The notes under the pieces were generated by a model, which worked only from the letters and a program-made list of their open reading frames with translations, did not search any database and was not told the origin of the DNA. From UBA10649 sp963755335 (lineage in GTDB: Bacteria > Actinomycetota > Actinomycetes > S36-B12): a stretch of 64,000 nt of DNA. Location: the NCBI GenBank assembly GCA_963755335.1, contig CAVWJW010000008.1:1612001-1676000 (forward strand), read 5' to 3'. Below, piece after piece: positions 1 to 8,190 of the stretch; within the stretch, counting starts at the first letter, position 1; every line of letters starts with the position of its first letter. A program made the translations under genes and the position numbers.

Positions 1-1007
1 CCGCTGCCTTCGTGACGCTGTGCCTGCTCCTCGACGCGGCGATCCTCGGCATGCTCCTGATCAGCCATCGACGTTCCCCGCGCAATCCGCGCGCCGGACT
101 CTGGCTGTGGGCCATCGCCGCACTCGCGGTCGGTCCGATCATGTACACGAGGTTCGATATCGTCCCCGCGCTCTTCGCTGTGGCCTTCGTCTTGCTGGCC
201 GGTCGACCGGTGATGGCTGGCACCGCTGCTGCCCTCGGATTCGTCGTCAAGCTCTGGCCGGTGGTGCTGATGATCGCGATGCCGCGCCAGCACTGGCGGC
301 GCGGCTTCGCGTCCTTCGTCGCGACGACGGCAGTCGCCCTGATGGTCCTCGCTGTCGCCTACGACGGCATCTGGTCCTTCCTCGCCAATCAGCGCGCCCG
401 GGGCCTCCAAGTCGAATCGACGGGCGCGCTCCCGTACGAGCTCCTCGCCCTGGTTCGCGGACCCATGAAGTCGGGGCTTCAGTACGGCTCCTACCAGGTG
501 CTCATGCCCGGTGCCGGTGCCGTCGGGACCGCGATCTTCGTTCTCGGACTGCTGCTGACAGCGGTCATCGCGTGGTGGCGGATCTCGGGGCGACTCGACG
601 ACGTGCCGGTCGGCGACGTCGCTCTCACCCTCGTCCTCGTGAGCGTCGCCACGAGCCGCGTGTACTCACCGCAGTACAACACCTGGCTGGTGGCCATCGC
701 TGCCGCGAGCCTGCTGGCCGCCACGTCGCGCATGCGGCGAGTGACGATCCTGGTGGTCGCCGGCTCCGTGCTCACCCAGGTCATCTACCCCTGGTTCCCG
801 TACGACCTCACCGATGGCAATCCGCCCGTCGTTCTCGTGCAGGCCCTGCGCATCGGCTCGCTCCTCTCCGCGACGGCACTTGCCCTCTGGCAGATCAGTC
901 GCCCCGCTCAGTCCGACGGCGGCCGCAGCGCCCACAGTGCGACCGCTGACGCGGCAGCGACGTTGAGCGAGTCGACGCCGAGCGACATGGGGATGCGCAC
1001 CACCTGA
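1..1007 (+). CDS. GT87-family integral membrane glycosyltransferase (5' end outside the window)
   Basis: The reading frame is open to the left edge, so the true start lies upstream; at least 334 residues are visible. The protein is almost entirely hydrophobic helices. Near its N-terminus it has MYTRFDIVPALFA followed by AGTAAALGFVVKLWPVVLM, the pattern of GT87/DUF2029 polyprenyl-phosphate-mannose-dependent mannosyltransferases (PimE-like), which use lipid-linked sugar donors at the outer face of the membrane. The conserved Lys-x-x-Pro of the family is seen as KLWP. The last ~33 codons are hydrophilic, have no family character, and overlap the convergent methyltransferase gene by 100 bp, so the C-terminus could be misplaced by a frameshift. 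The family is clear; the substrate cannot be told. Confidence 0.75.
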   Translation, partial: AAFVTLCLLLDAAILGMLLISHRRSPRNPRAGLWLWAIAALAVGPIMYTRFDIVPALFAVAFVLLAGRPVMAGTAAALGFVVKLWPVVLMIAMPRQHWRRGFASFVATTAVALMVLAVAYDGIWSFLANQRARGLQVESTGALPYELLALVRGPMKSGLQYGSYQVLMPGAGAVGTAIFVLGLLLTAVIAWWRISGRLDDVPVGDVALTLVLVSVATSRVYSPQYNTWLVAIAAASLLAATSRMRRVTILVVAGSVLTQVIYPWFPYDLTDGNPPVVLVQALRIGSLLSATALALWQISRPAQSDGGRSAHSATADAAATLSESTPSDMGMRTT

Positions 1008-1747
1008 TCAGCACCCTCCACGGCTGCGGCCGACAGCCCGTCGCCCTCGGCGCCGAGGGCCAGCGCCAGTCGAGGCGGCGCCGACCGCGCGAGGTCGTCC
1101 AGGGATACTGCCGACTCCGTCAGGGCAAGCGCGGCAACGACGAAGCCCGAGGCATGAAGCGACGCCACGGCGGTGCCCCAGTCGGCCATCCGGGTCCACG
1201 GCACTTGCAGCACCGCACCCATGGAGACGCGAACACTCCTGCGGTACAACGGGTCCGCGCACCTCGGTGCGACCAGGACGGCATCGGCGCCCAGTGCCGC
1301 CGCCGAGCGGAAGATGGCGCCCACGTTGGTGTGATCGACGATGTCCTCCAGCAGGACCACGCGGCAAGCCCCCTGAGGCAGGGAGGCCAGGAGCTCGTCC
1401 ACCGTGGCGAGGGCCGGCCGGGCCATGGCGGCCAGCGCCCCGCGATGCACATTGAATCCGGCGACCGCGTTGAGGACCTCGGGCTCGGCGACGTAGACGG
1501 GCACGGAGCCATGGGGACCAGCGCCCGCCATCTCCAGCACGTCAGCGAGCGGATCCAGCCATCGATCGGACATCAGCAGCGACCGCGGCCGATGGCCGAC
1601 CTCGAGGGCGCGCTGGATCACCGAGGCGCTCTCAGCGATGTAGATCCCCCTGGCCGGCTCGTGACGCGATCGCAGGACCACGTCCGTGAGGCTGACGTAG
1701 TCAGCGAGCCGTGCGTCGGCAGCATCGTCGACACGGATCACTGGCAC
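908..1747 (-). CDS. SpoU/TrmH-family RNA 2'-O-methyltransferase
   Basis: 279 residues, GTG start preceded by a GAGGA-like ribosome site. The three SpoU motifs are present in order: DHTNVGAIFRSAAALG (motif 1, with the Asn and Arg that act in 2'-O-methylation), LALALGAEGDGLS (motif 2) and RIPMSLGVDSLNVAAASA (motif 3). These build the trefoil-knot S-adenosylmethionine site near the C-terminus. The first ~110 residues form the substrate-binding domain usual in rRNA-modifying members such as RlmB/TsnR. It probably methylates a ribose in rRNA or tRNA; the exact nucleotide is not predictable. The 3' end converges on and overlaps the GT87 gene. Confidence 0.9.
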   Translation of the reverse strand: MPVIRVDDAADARLADYVSLTDVVLRSRHEPARGIYIAESASVIQRALEVGHRPRSLLMSDRWLDPLADVLEMAGAGPHGSVPVYVAEPEVLNAVAGFNVHRGALAAMARPALATVDELLASLPQGACRVVLLEDIVDHTNVGAIFRSAAALGADAVLVAPRCADPLYRRSVRVSMGAVLQVPWTRMADWGTAVASLHASGFVVAALALTESAVSLDDLARSAPPRLALALGAEGDGLSAAAVEGADQVVRIPMSLGVDSLNVAAASAVALWALRPPSD

Positions 1748-1768
1748 GGGAGGATCCTCGCAGAGCGC

Positions 1769-2278
1769 TCAGAACAGCTTGGCTGCCTGGGCCTTGGCGA
1801 CGGACTGAGCGCACGAGACGAGCGCGGATCGTTGCGCCCTTCCGCTCAGATCGCCGCATGCCGTCCACACGACCCGAGAGCCTTGAGCCTCGACCGCCGA
1901 GGCCTCCTGACCCGTGGGCAGCTGCAGTCCGTCATTGATCAGGGCCGAAGGATCGAACCCGACGACTCTGGTGGCGGTGGCCGATAGTCGATTCGGCCCG
2001 CTGAAGCGCTTCGCCATGACCGCGACGTACTTCCGCGCCTTCTCGGCAGACGAGAACGAGAAGACGTTGACGTGCGTGGCCCATGGCGCGTGAGCGGCCT
2101 TGGCCTCGTCCGAGTGCAAGTACTCCCGGTAGCAGTAGGAAGCGTCGAAGGGAACGGATGTCGAGCACGTGATCGCCGTGGACACGATGGGAAGGCCGGT
2201 CCCCGACGCTCGGCTGATCGCCGCATCGGACAGCAGGGCGCGCTTCAGGTCCCCGACGGACCACGACCGCCTTGATCC
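1769..2278 (-). pseudogene. 5'-truncated paralogue of the secreted protein encoded at 3866-4492
   Basis: Reading upstream from the first possible start (GTG at 2185), the frame continues to an in-frame stop at 2279-2281 and still encodes VGDLKRALLSDAAISRASG, which matches TENQVKKALLPLAQITRISG of the intact protein at 3866-4492. No ATG, GTG or TTG lies in that segment and no signal peptide is encoded, so the export signal is lost. The rest keeps the shared features: a Tyr-Cys-Tyr motif (ASYCYREY against VEYCYYEV), a VVxxDP segment and a C-terminal pair of Cys. It is probably a decayed duplicate. A frameshift hiding the signal peptide in another frame is the alternative, but I saw no convincing signal peptide upstream. 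Confidence 0.55.
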
Positions 2279-2447
2279 TCACTTCACCCCATCTGCCGGG
2301 AACCGAACACTCGCCTGAGCCTCTCACGACTGCTCTCGACGAGCTCGTGGGTAACGTTGCGCACTGCCTGTCCACCACCTGTGCGCCCTCTGAAGCGACG
2401 ATGTCCGTCCGCGGCAGATCACGACGGTCAGTGGTTGGGTCGCCCTG

Positions 2448-3623
2448 ATGGCACGGACACAGTCGAGGCGGAGAGCTCGCGAGCGCAGGATGCGTCGTCG
2501 CTGGTTCGTGGGCGCCATCCTCGTGGTCGTCGCCATGACGGTCTTCACCACCGCGTTGTCGATCGGTCGAGCCGTCGAGACAGCCGGCTCCGACGGCCCA
2601 GTGGTGCGGCTCGCCGAATGGGGTCGCGACCATGGCCTCGGCCCGGTGGTCACTCTCGCGGAGAGCCTCCAATATCGGCTTCATCCGCCTGCGACCGGGG
2701 GCACGCCGGACCTCACCGTCCTGCGGGCGGCCAGCGCCGTCCCCCTCAACCCCCGGCCCAGCGGTCTGTCGCTGGCGAGCGGGCCCGCCCCCAGCCGGCC
2801 GCACATGGTTCCTCCAGACTCCCCCGCACTTCCCGGCGAGGGTGTCTTCGTCCCGATCGGGAGCAGCCCCCGCGACCTGCTGGTGCAGACGTCGCACGTG
2901 CGGCCCGACTCGGTGCACACGTCCTATCTCACCGGCGTCGCGTGGATGAGCCACCTTGACCGTTTCGTCCTGCACCCCGGCTATGCGGAGCCCGGACCCG
3001 TCGCCCGCTGGACTGAGCGGAGCAGCCTCGCGGGCCATGCCCTGACCAGCCTGCTGGCGACCTTCAACAGCGGCTTCAAGATGCGCGACGCCAAGGGCGG
3101 CTACTACGACCACGGACAGACGGCCGGCACACTGACGACGGGTGCAGCGTCCTTCGTCATCTACACGGACGGTCACGCGACCGTGGGAACCTGGGGCAAG
3201 GACGTGCGGATGACCCCTCAGGTCGCCTTCGTGCGGCAGAACCTCAAGCCCCTCATCAGCAGCGGCCGTGTCGCGAAGGACGTCAACGCCAACGTGGAGT
3301 CGAATTGGGGCGCGACGATCGGCGGCGATGTCGCCGCCTGGCGATCAGGGGTCGGCGTCACCGCCCAGGGCGACATCGTCTATGCGGCGGGTGACGCGCT
3401 GACCGTCCGTGCCCTGGCCAACATCCTGAGCCGGGCCGGTGCGATCAGCGCCATGCAGCTCGACATCAATCAGTCGTGGGTGTCCTACATGACGTATCAG
3501 CATCGCCACGGCAAGGTCGTCGCGTCGAAGCTGGTCGACTTCCAGCGGCCCGCCGAGCGCTACTTGCAGCCCACGAGTCGCGACTTCATCGCCGTCTACG
3601 CACCGACAGTCGCACCGGCCTGA
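2448..3623 (+). CDS. Membrane-anchored phosphodiester glycosidase (NAGPA/DUF2233-like) protein
   Basis: 391 residues. The N-terminus is Arg-rich (residues 1-18), followed by one membrane helix (WFVGAILVVVAMTVFTTAL), so the bulk lies outside the cell. The C-terminal half contains LATFNSGFKMRDAKGGYYD, SGVGVTAQGDIVYAAGD and AISAMQLDINQSW. This order resembles the phosphodiester glycosidase fold (NAGPA-type uncovering-enzyme relatives), where the core reads NxGFF, a conserved Arg-x-x-x-Gly strand, and LDGGxS. The usual LDGG is LDIN here, so catalysis may differ. It stands alone on the plus strand. Possible substrates are cell-surface glycans, but this is inference. Confidence 0.6.
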   Translation: MARTQSRRRARERRMRRRWFVGAILVVVAMTVFTTALSIGRAVETAGSDGPVVRLAEWGRDHGLGPVVTLAESLQYRLHPPATGGTPDLTVLRAASAVPLNPRPSGLSLASGPAPSRPHMVPPDSPALPGEGVFVPIGSSPRDLLVQTSHVRPDSVHTSYLTGVAWMSHLDRFVLHPGYAEPGPVARWTERSSLAGHALTSLLATFNSGFKMRDAKGGYYDHGQTAGTLTTGAASFVIYTDGHATVGTWGKDVRMTPQVAFVRQNLKPLISSGRVAKDVNANVESNWGATIGGDVAAWRSGVGVTAQGDIVYAAGDALTVRALANILSRAGAISAMQLDINQSWVSYMTYQHRHGKVVASKLVDFQRPAERYLQPTSRDFIAVYAPTVAPA

Positions 3624-3679
3624 CTGAACCACTCGTCAGGGCATGGACGCCGGCGACGCGCAGGCACACACTGGAGTGC

Positions 3680-3853
3680 ATGGCGGAAGACGCAGTGGCC
3701 TGGCGAGCCGCAGTGCAGGATGCTGCCCGATCGGGTCGTCAGGATGAACTGAGGCGGCTGTACACGGAGGCGGCGCAGCTGTTCGGCGACGACGCCTCGG
3801 CGGAGTGGGCGCGCACGCTCTCGGCGCTCGACAGCAGCGCCATCACGGGCTGA
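3680..3853 (+). CDS. Small hypothetical protein (57 aa)
   Basis: ATG at 3680 with GGAG three bases upstream (close spacing). The product is acidic and Ala-rich, predicted mostly helical, with alternating AVAWRAAVQDAARSG and LRRLYTEAAQLFG that could form two amphipathic helices. There is no recognisable family. It follows the phosphodiester glycosidase gene by 56 bp on the same strand and may be co-transcribed. Codon use looks like real coding, but the call rests mostly on position. Confidence 0.4.
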   Translation: MAEDAVAWRAAVQDAARSGRQDELRRLYTEAAQLFGDDASAEWARTLSALDSSAITG

Positions 3854-3865
3854 TCCTCCGGTCCG

Positions 3866-4492
3866 CTACTTGAGGCGTGCCAGCTGCGCAGCGGCCAGCT
3901 TCTTCGCGCAGGCCGTCAAGTCCGTGGCCGTGGTGGCCTTTGGATTCGCGCACACCGTGTACACGACGTTGATCCCCTTGCGCGCGTAGACCGACACCGT
4001 GGGTCCCACCACGAGCGCCGGCTGGCCACTGGCATCCGGGTTGGCCGAGATGCTCGCCTTGGGGTCGTACTTGACCACCATCGTGGGGCTGGCGCTCAGC
4101 GTGATGGCTGTCGGTCCGCCGCCTGCCTTCATCTCCTTGAGGTACGCCGACGGAAGCTTGCTGTTGCTGAAGGAGATGATGTCCACGTGGCTCGGCGAGA
4201 GCGTGCCACCGGAATAGGCCGCCTCGGACCGCATCACCTCGTAGTAGCAGTACTCGACATTGCCCGCGTAGTACGGCGCGTTGTGGCAGGTCACGTCCGC
4301 TGCAGTGACTGGACCGGCGGCTCCCGAGATCCTGGTGATCTGCGCCAGCGGTAGCAGGGCCTTCTTGACCTGGTTCTCCGTCAGGATTGTGCGCGAGGAT
4401 GCAGCGGCCGGCGTGGCGAGGAAGCCCACCAGCATCACGGCGAGCGCCAAGGCGCTACCCAGGACCTGCTTGTTCCTGCCCGGACGGTTCAT
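3866..4492 (-). CDS. Secreted hypothetical protein
   Basis: 208 residues. The start ATG has a GAGGAG ribosome site. A signal peptide is plain: basic MNRPGRNK, a hydrophobic core (ALALAVMLVGFLA) and an AAA-type cleavage region (TPAAASS) at about residues 28-32. The mature part has a YCYYEV motif and several Cys (TCHNA, VEYCYY, TVCAN, LTACAKK) that could form two disulfides. Its likely role is an exported or periplasmic binding-type protein. No known family was recognised. A damaged paralogue lies at 1769-2278, so the gene was duplicated locally. Confidence 0.7.
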   Translation of the reverse strand: MNRPGRNKQVLGSALALAVMLVGFLATPAAASSRTILTENQVKKALLPLAQITRISGAAGPVTAADVTCHNAPYYAGNVEYCYYEVMRSEAAYSGGTLSPSHVDIISFSNSKLPSAYLKEMKAGGGPTAITLSASPTMVVKYDPKASISANPDASGQPALVVGPTVSVYARKGINVVYTVCANPKATTATDLTACAKKLAAAQLARLK

Positions 4493-4595
4493 GCTCTCCT
4501 CGTTCCACGTCGCACTCGCTCAGCGGCGCACAAGCGCCACGCAGAAGCCTACGTATGCGTATCGGACCGCTGGTTCGGTGCGGGCAAGTTGCGGG

Positions 4596-5096
4596 TTAAG
4601 TGTGTTGCCACTGATAACGGTCAAGCCGATGGACGAGGCAGCGGTCCGTTCCGAACACCTGCACCCCGACAGGGGTGAACCCGAGACGCTGATAGAAGCG
4701 ATGCGCCCGGGTGTTGGACTCCAGCGGGTCGATCAGCACAGCCGTCACCTCGGGAGGCTCGAAGCATCGCTCGAGCGCCAGGCGCATCATCTGCGTGCCC
4801 AGGCCGCGGCCGAGGTCAGCCTCCTCCCCGATCCAGATGTCGATGGCGCGCAGGTGCTCGTCGACATCACCCCAATAGTGGGTGACCTCGTTGTGCGGAT
4901 CGATGATCTGGACGACGCCGATAGGTCGGCCGTCCTGCTCCGCGATCAGGACCTCCTGCCAGCGCGGATCTGCGTCGATCTCCGGGCCCCAGTCGACGAC
5001 GTCGTCGTCGCCGGTGGCCGCCTGCACGTGGGGCTTGCTGTCCCAGTACGAGAGCACCGCAACGTCATCGTGAGTTGCCCGCCTGAGCTTCATCAC
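4596..5096 (-). CDS. GNAT-family N-acetyltransferase (AAC(6')-like)
   Basis: 166 residues. Motif A of the GNAT fold reads DLGRGLGTQMMRLAL, with the acetyl-CoA pyrophosphate loop RGLGT. It is followed by VLIDPLESNTRAHRFYQRLG and the typical RFYQRLGF of motif B. IDIWIGEEADLGRGLGT closely resembles aminoglycoside 6'-N-acetyltransferases of the AAC(6')-Ib branch, but chromosomal actinomycete members often have other amine substrates. The ATG overlaps the TGA of the upstream Ntn hydrolase gene by ATGA, so the two are translationally coupled. The substrate is unproven, and resistance should not be inferred. Confidence 0.85.
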   Translation of the reverse strand: MMKLRRATHDDVAVLSYWDSKPHVQAATGDDDVVDWGPEIDADPRWQEVLIAEQDGRPIGVVQIIDPHNEVTHYWGDVDEHLRAIDIWIGEEADLGRGLGTQMMRLALERCFEPPEVTAVLIDPLESNTRAHRFYQRLGFTPVGVQVFGTDRCLVHRLDRYQWQHT

Positions 5097-6109
5097 ACCC
5101 CCGGCAACGGCACGCTGGAGGTGGCGCCCGGTCGGTCGACACCCAGGGCGGTGAGGTCGTGCGCGTCAGTCGTCCAGCCCTCGTAGCTGCGCACGTAGTA
5201 GACCCGACTGTCGTGGTCGCGAACGACGTACCACTGCGTGTAGTCCCCCGAGGCAGCGAGGTCACGTGGCACGCTGACGAGATCGAGCGAGTGGAAGGCC
5301 TGGTTGACGGCCTCCCGAGGGCCGGCCGCACTCGTGAAGACCTGCGACAGCACGGTGGCGCGCACGAATCGCGAGGGCGGCGTGACGTCGCCCGGCAGCC
5401 CCATCAGGCCGGTCCCATTGCCGGTCTTGACGATGGGCATGCCCATGAGGTTGTAGGGCTTCGGGTCCACGTTGGTCAGGCCGATGTAGTTGCGGAGGTT
5501 GGTGACGTGCCAGGGATACGCGGGTGAGTTCGTCAGGACGCCCACCGCGTTGTCGTGCAGCTGCGCCTGACCGTCGAGGAACTCCACCACGAGGTCGGCA
5601 CCGCTGGCGTCGTGGATGGCGAGGTGCTCGGTGAAGGCCCACTCCATCATCGGCTGGAGCTTGGGCGGGACCGCCTGGCCGGCGGGCCACAGTGCCTTCA
5701 CGGGGGCATTCCAGATCTGCACGTCGCCGAGCGCCTTCTTGACGTCGGCGACGGTCGAGCACGTGCCGAGGAGCCACCCGGCGAGGTTGATGAAGTCCAG
5801 GGCGGGCAGGCTGCCGGACTTCGGCGGCGTGTCGGGCAGGGTGGTCTCGGGCAGCCACAGCGTGCCGACCGACAGCCCGGCCTCGTTGAGCCCGTCCGCG
5901 AAGAACTGGTCGAAGCCGAAGGCGTCCATCCCGACGAAGCCCAGCGAGTTCGTCCACGTGAGCGGCGCGACCGTGCCGTTCGTCGCCGTCGCCGTCCACG
6001 CCTGGCCCCGCGGAACCACCTGGACGCGGGAACCGAGTTCGAACGCGAAGTCGAGGGTCCGCGCGGAGATGTGGAGGGGCAGGCGGACGAGCCGCAGGTC
6101 AGTGCACAT
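5093..6109 (-). CDS. Choloylglycine-hydrolase/penicillin-V-acylase-family linear amide hydrolase
   Basis: 338 residues, an N-terminal-nucleophile hydrolase of the Ntn CGH family. After removal of Met1 the nucleophile is Cys2 (MCTDLRL). Arg17 and Asp20 (ARTLDF) match the Arg/Asp pair of bile-salt hydrolases and penicillin V acylases, and GVLTNSPAYPWHVTNLRNY holds the conserved TNSP Asn. There is no signal peptide, so the protein is cytoplasmic. Such enzymes cleave C-N bonds in N-acyl amino acids, N-acyl-homoserine lactones or penicillin V. Here it is coupled to a GNAT acetyltransferase (4-bp overlap). The promoter is leaderless: TAGCGT lies six bases before the ATG. Confidence 0.88.
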   Translation of the reverse strand: MCTDLRLVRLPLHISARTLDFAFELGSRVQVVPRGQAWTATATNGTVAPLTWTNSLGFVGMDAFGFDQFFADGLNEAGLSVGTLWLPETTLPDTPPKSGSLPALDFINLAGWLLGTCSTVADVKKALGDVQIWNAPVKALWPAGQAVPPKLQPMMEWAFTEHLAIHDASGADLVVEFLDGQAQLHDNAVGVLTNSPAYPWHVTNLRNYIGLTNVDPKPYNLMGMPIVKTGNGTGLMGLPGDVTPPSRFVRATVLSQVFTSAAGPREAVNQAFHSLDLVSVPRDLAASGDYTQWYVVRDHDSRVYYVRSYEGWTTDAHDLTALGVDRPGATSSVPLPGV

Positions 6110-6115
6110 GGCCCG

Positions 6116-6146
6116 ACGCTAGCCACATCCACGAAACGTCGCGCAA
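6116..6146 (-). promoter_or_regulatory. Leaderless promoter of the Ntn amide hydrolase gene
   Basis: The -10 box TAGCGT (6116-6121) stands six bases before the ATG at 6109. A possible -35 TTGCGC lies at 6141-6146 with a 19-bp spacer. No Shine-Dalgarno sequence precedes the start. Confidence 0.5.
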
Positions 6147-6207
6147 CGGACGTCGCACGGCACGATGGCGAAGTGGCGCAGATCTCCGGCACGTTGTTGA
6201 ATCCACT

Positions 6208-6633
6208 ATGGACAACGACGCCGTGCTGGCCTTCAACGAACGCAACATCGAGGAGTTCCGGGCGAACGGCGGGCAGCTCGGCGGGAACTTCGAGGGTGCT
6301 CCGGTGCTGCTTCTGACGACCGTGGGATCGAAGTCCGGAGAGCCGCGAACCAGTCCGATGATGTACCTCGAGCTCGACGATCGCGTGTTCGTGTTCGCGT
6401 CGAATGCTGGCCGCGACACCCACCCGCTGTGGTACGCCAACCTTCTGTCATCGCCCACCGTGACGGTCGAGCGCGGAGTCCGGTCGTACCAGGCAACCGC
6501 GATCGACATCGTCGGTGACGAGCACGACCGCATCTACGCCGAGCAGTCGCGCCGCTACCCCGGGTTCGCCGAGTACCAGGAGGGAACGACCCGGGTGATC
6601 CCTGTCGTGGAACTGGTCGAGATCGACCAGTAG
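6208..6633 (+). CDS. DDN-family deazaflavin (F420)-dependent oxidoreductase
   Basis: 141 residues, full length for the family of Mycobacterium tuberculosis deazaflavin-dependent nitroreductase (Ddn). Diagnostic stretches are LLTTVGSKSGEPRTSPMMY, the split beta-barrel core that contacts the F420 phosphate, then VFASNAGRDTHPLWYANL and YPGFAEYQ near the C-terminus. These enzymes use reduced F420 to reduce quinones, nitro-compounds or other small molecules, often at the membrane. The gene is divergent from the Ntn hydrolase gene and convergent on the lipoxygenase gene (15-bp gap). Its presence implies that the organism makes F420. Confidence 0.88.
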   Translation: MDNDAVLAFNERNIEEFRANGGQLGGNFEGAPVLLLTTVGSKSGEPRTSPMMYLELDDRVFVFASNAGRDTHPLWYANLLSSPTVTVERGVRSYQATAIDIVGDEHDRIYAEQSRRYPGFAEYQEGTTRVIPVVELVEIDQ

Positions 6634-6648
6634 TCGCTGCCGGCCGGT

Positions 6649-8190
6649 TCAGTTCGAGATGCTCACGTTGAGGTTCGCGGGGTAGCTCAACGAGGGCTGG
6701 ACCCCCCGCTGGACCATCCGCACCTGCACCGCGCTCAGTGCGGTGATCCACTCCTCCATCACCGCGCGTGCCGCATCGTCGAGAGCGAGGGACGGCACGT
6801 CGGCGGTCAGCAGCATGTTGTAGGGCTTCCACGTCACGATGAGGGTGGCGATCAGGTCGAACGCCCGGCGCCGGTCCATCCGATCGCCGTTCTCAGGCGC
6901 CACGGTGGGGATGAGCCAGCTCAGCGTCGAGTAGTCCCATGTGAGGTTGTTCAGGACGTCGTGCTCCACGGTCGAGACGTGGATGACGGTCGCGCACAGA
7001 CGGGCCAGCCACTCGACCGAAGTGCCACGTGACCCGAGTCCGTTGGGGAGAAGGACGTCCAGCTGATCGAGCCATGCCGACACCTCGCCGTCCGCCTGCC
7101 AGGACTCATCGTCGAAGTAGGCCGCCAGGTAGCGGCGAACGTACGCGAGATTGACGGCCCACAGCTCGAGAACGTTGTCGCGATAGGGGTAGGCGAAGGG
7201 CGTGACGGTCGTCCCTCGGTTGCTGAACTGGCGATCGGGCTCGAGGTCCCAGAAGTCATAGTGCTGAAGTCGAGCCGCCGCCATCTGGGTGAGCGCCGTG
7301 TGATCGTGGCTGAAGATCGTCGCGCCGAAGGCGGTCCGGCCGCCGAGCTGGAAGGTCGCCAGTTCACGGTTTCCGACGAGGACGGTGTGGAAGCAGTGAT
7401 GCAGCAGTCGCCTGATCGGGTGGTCCGTGTCGAGGGTGTTGCTCGTCGCGAGGGCGAACGGAGTCATCGTCGCCAGGTGCACGAACAGGTTGTGCCGAAA
7501 GGTCGTCAGGTCCTCGTTCAATCCGGCGAGCAGCGCGTCCTTCTCGAGTTGACGACCACGCCAGTCGGCCACCGGCACTGTGGAACCGTTGCGGGTCAGC
7601 CCGACGGTCTGCAGACGTTGCCCATCCACGGCGAAGTAGGCGATGCCACCAGGTGCGGAAAGTCCAGCTCGGACGGGGTAGCCGAGCATCCAGTCGACGT
7701 CGATGAGGTACTCCCCCGTGGGAGCCCCATCGGGACCCATGGCCGCCCGAAGGTAGGAGGCGAACGGTCCGTCGACCGCCAGTTCTGCAAGCAGGTCCGC
7801 GGGCGGCCCGCTGGGTGCGGTTCGAAGTCGCGGCGGCGTGGCGGGCGGCTTCGGCCATGCCTTGGACATCAGCCACGGGTACACCGCGGCCAGGAAGGCC
7901 CGCTCGTCCCCTGGTACCGGAGCCGTTCGCGATGGGGCGATCCGGCGCACGACCTCGACCAACGCATGCGAGCGCCCGATCCGCCTCAGGCGCCTCTCGT
8001 CCCCGGGGAAGTCGGTGGGATCGACGATGCCGGGAATCGGCAGGTCGGGGAAGGCCTCGGCGAAGGACCTGAAGCCGATCGGCCCGCGGATCGGCGGTGC
8101 GAGCGGGGTCACCTCCTGCGTCGCGAAGGAGACGACCGTGAAGGCCGACATCGCGAAGGTGTACAGGGCGAAGCGTGCAGACTCGAGCAC
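6649..8190 (-). CDS. Lipoxygenase-family (non-haem iron) fatty-acid dioxygenase, compact form
   Basis: 513 residues from a GTG at 8190 with an AAGGAG ribosome site (8198-8203) seven bases upstream; this start is better than the inner ATG at 8151. The core RHNLFVHLATMTPFALATSN matches the iron-binding helix of lipoxygenases: His233 and His238 are the His-x4-His pair. Next come HPIRRLLHHCFHT and, later, EHDVLNNLTWDYS, where His410 and Asn414 match the second His and Asn ligand. The C-terminus ends in VSISN, parallel to the SISI end of plant enzymes whose final carboxylate binds iron; the last residue is Asn instead of Ile. There is no N-terminal PLAT domain. It should oxygenate polyunsaturated fatty acids to hydroperoxides. 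It is divergent from a COX-like peroxidase gene. Confidence 0.85.
   Translation of the reverse strand: MLESARFALYTFAMSAFTVVSFATQEVTPLAPPIRGPIGFRSFAEAFPDLPIPGIVDPTDFPGDERRLRRIGRSHALVEVVRRIAPSRTAPVPGDERAFLAAVYPWLMSKAWPKPPATPPRLRTAPSGPPADLLAELAVDGPFASYLRAAMGPDGAPTGEYLIDVDWMLGYPVRAGLSAPGGIAYFAVDGQRLQTVGLTRNGSTVPVADWRGRQLEKDALLAGLNEDLTTFRHNLFVHLATMTPFALATSNTLDTDHPIRRLLHHCFHTVLVGNRELATFQLGGRTAFGATIFSHDHTALTQMAAARLQHYDFWDLEPDRQFSNRGTTVTPFAYPYRDNVLELWAVNLAYVRRYLAAYFDDESWQADGEVSAWLDQLDVLLPNGLGSRGTSVEWLARLCATVIHVSTVEHDVLNNLTWDYSTLSWLIPTVAPENGDRMDRRRAFDLIATLIVTWKPYNMLLTADVPSLALDDAARAVMEEWITALSAVQVRMVQRGVQPSLSYPANLNVSISN

Noticed and set aside
1932..3176. Minus-strand open frame of 414 codons overlapping the phosphodiester glycosidase gene
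   Set aside because: No recognisable domain; the plus-strand gene has a membrane segment and family motifs.
4596..5096. Aminoglycoside resistance gene
   Set aside because: Only family-level likeness to AAC(6'); chromosomal context and coupling to an amide hydrolase do not support a resistance call.
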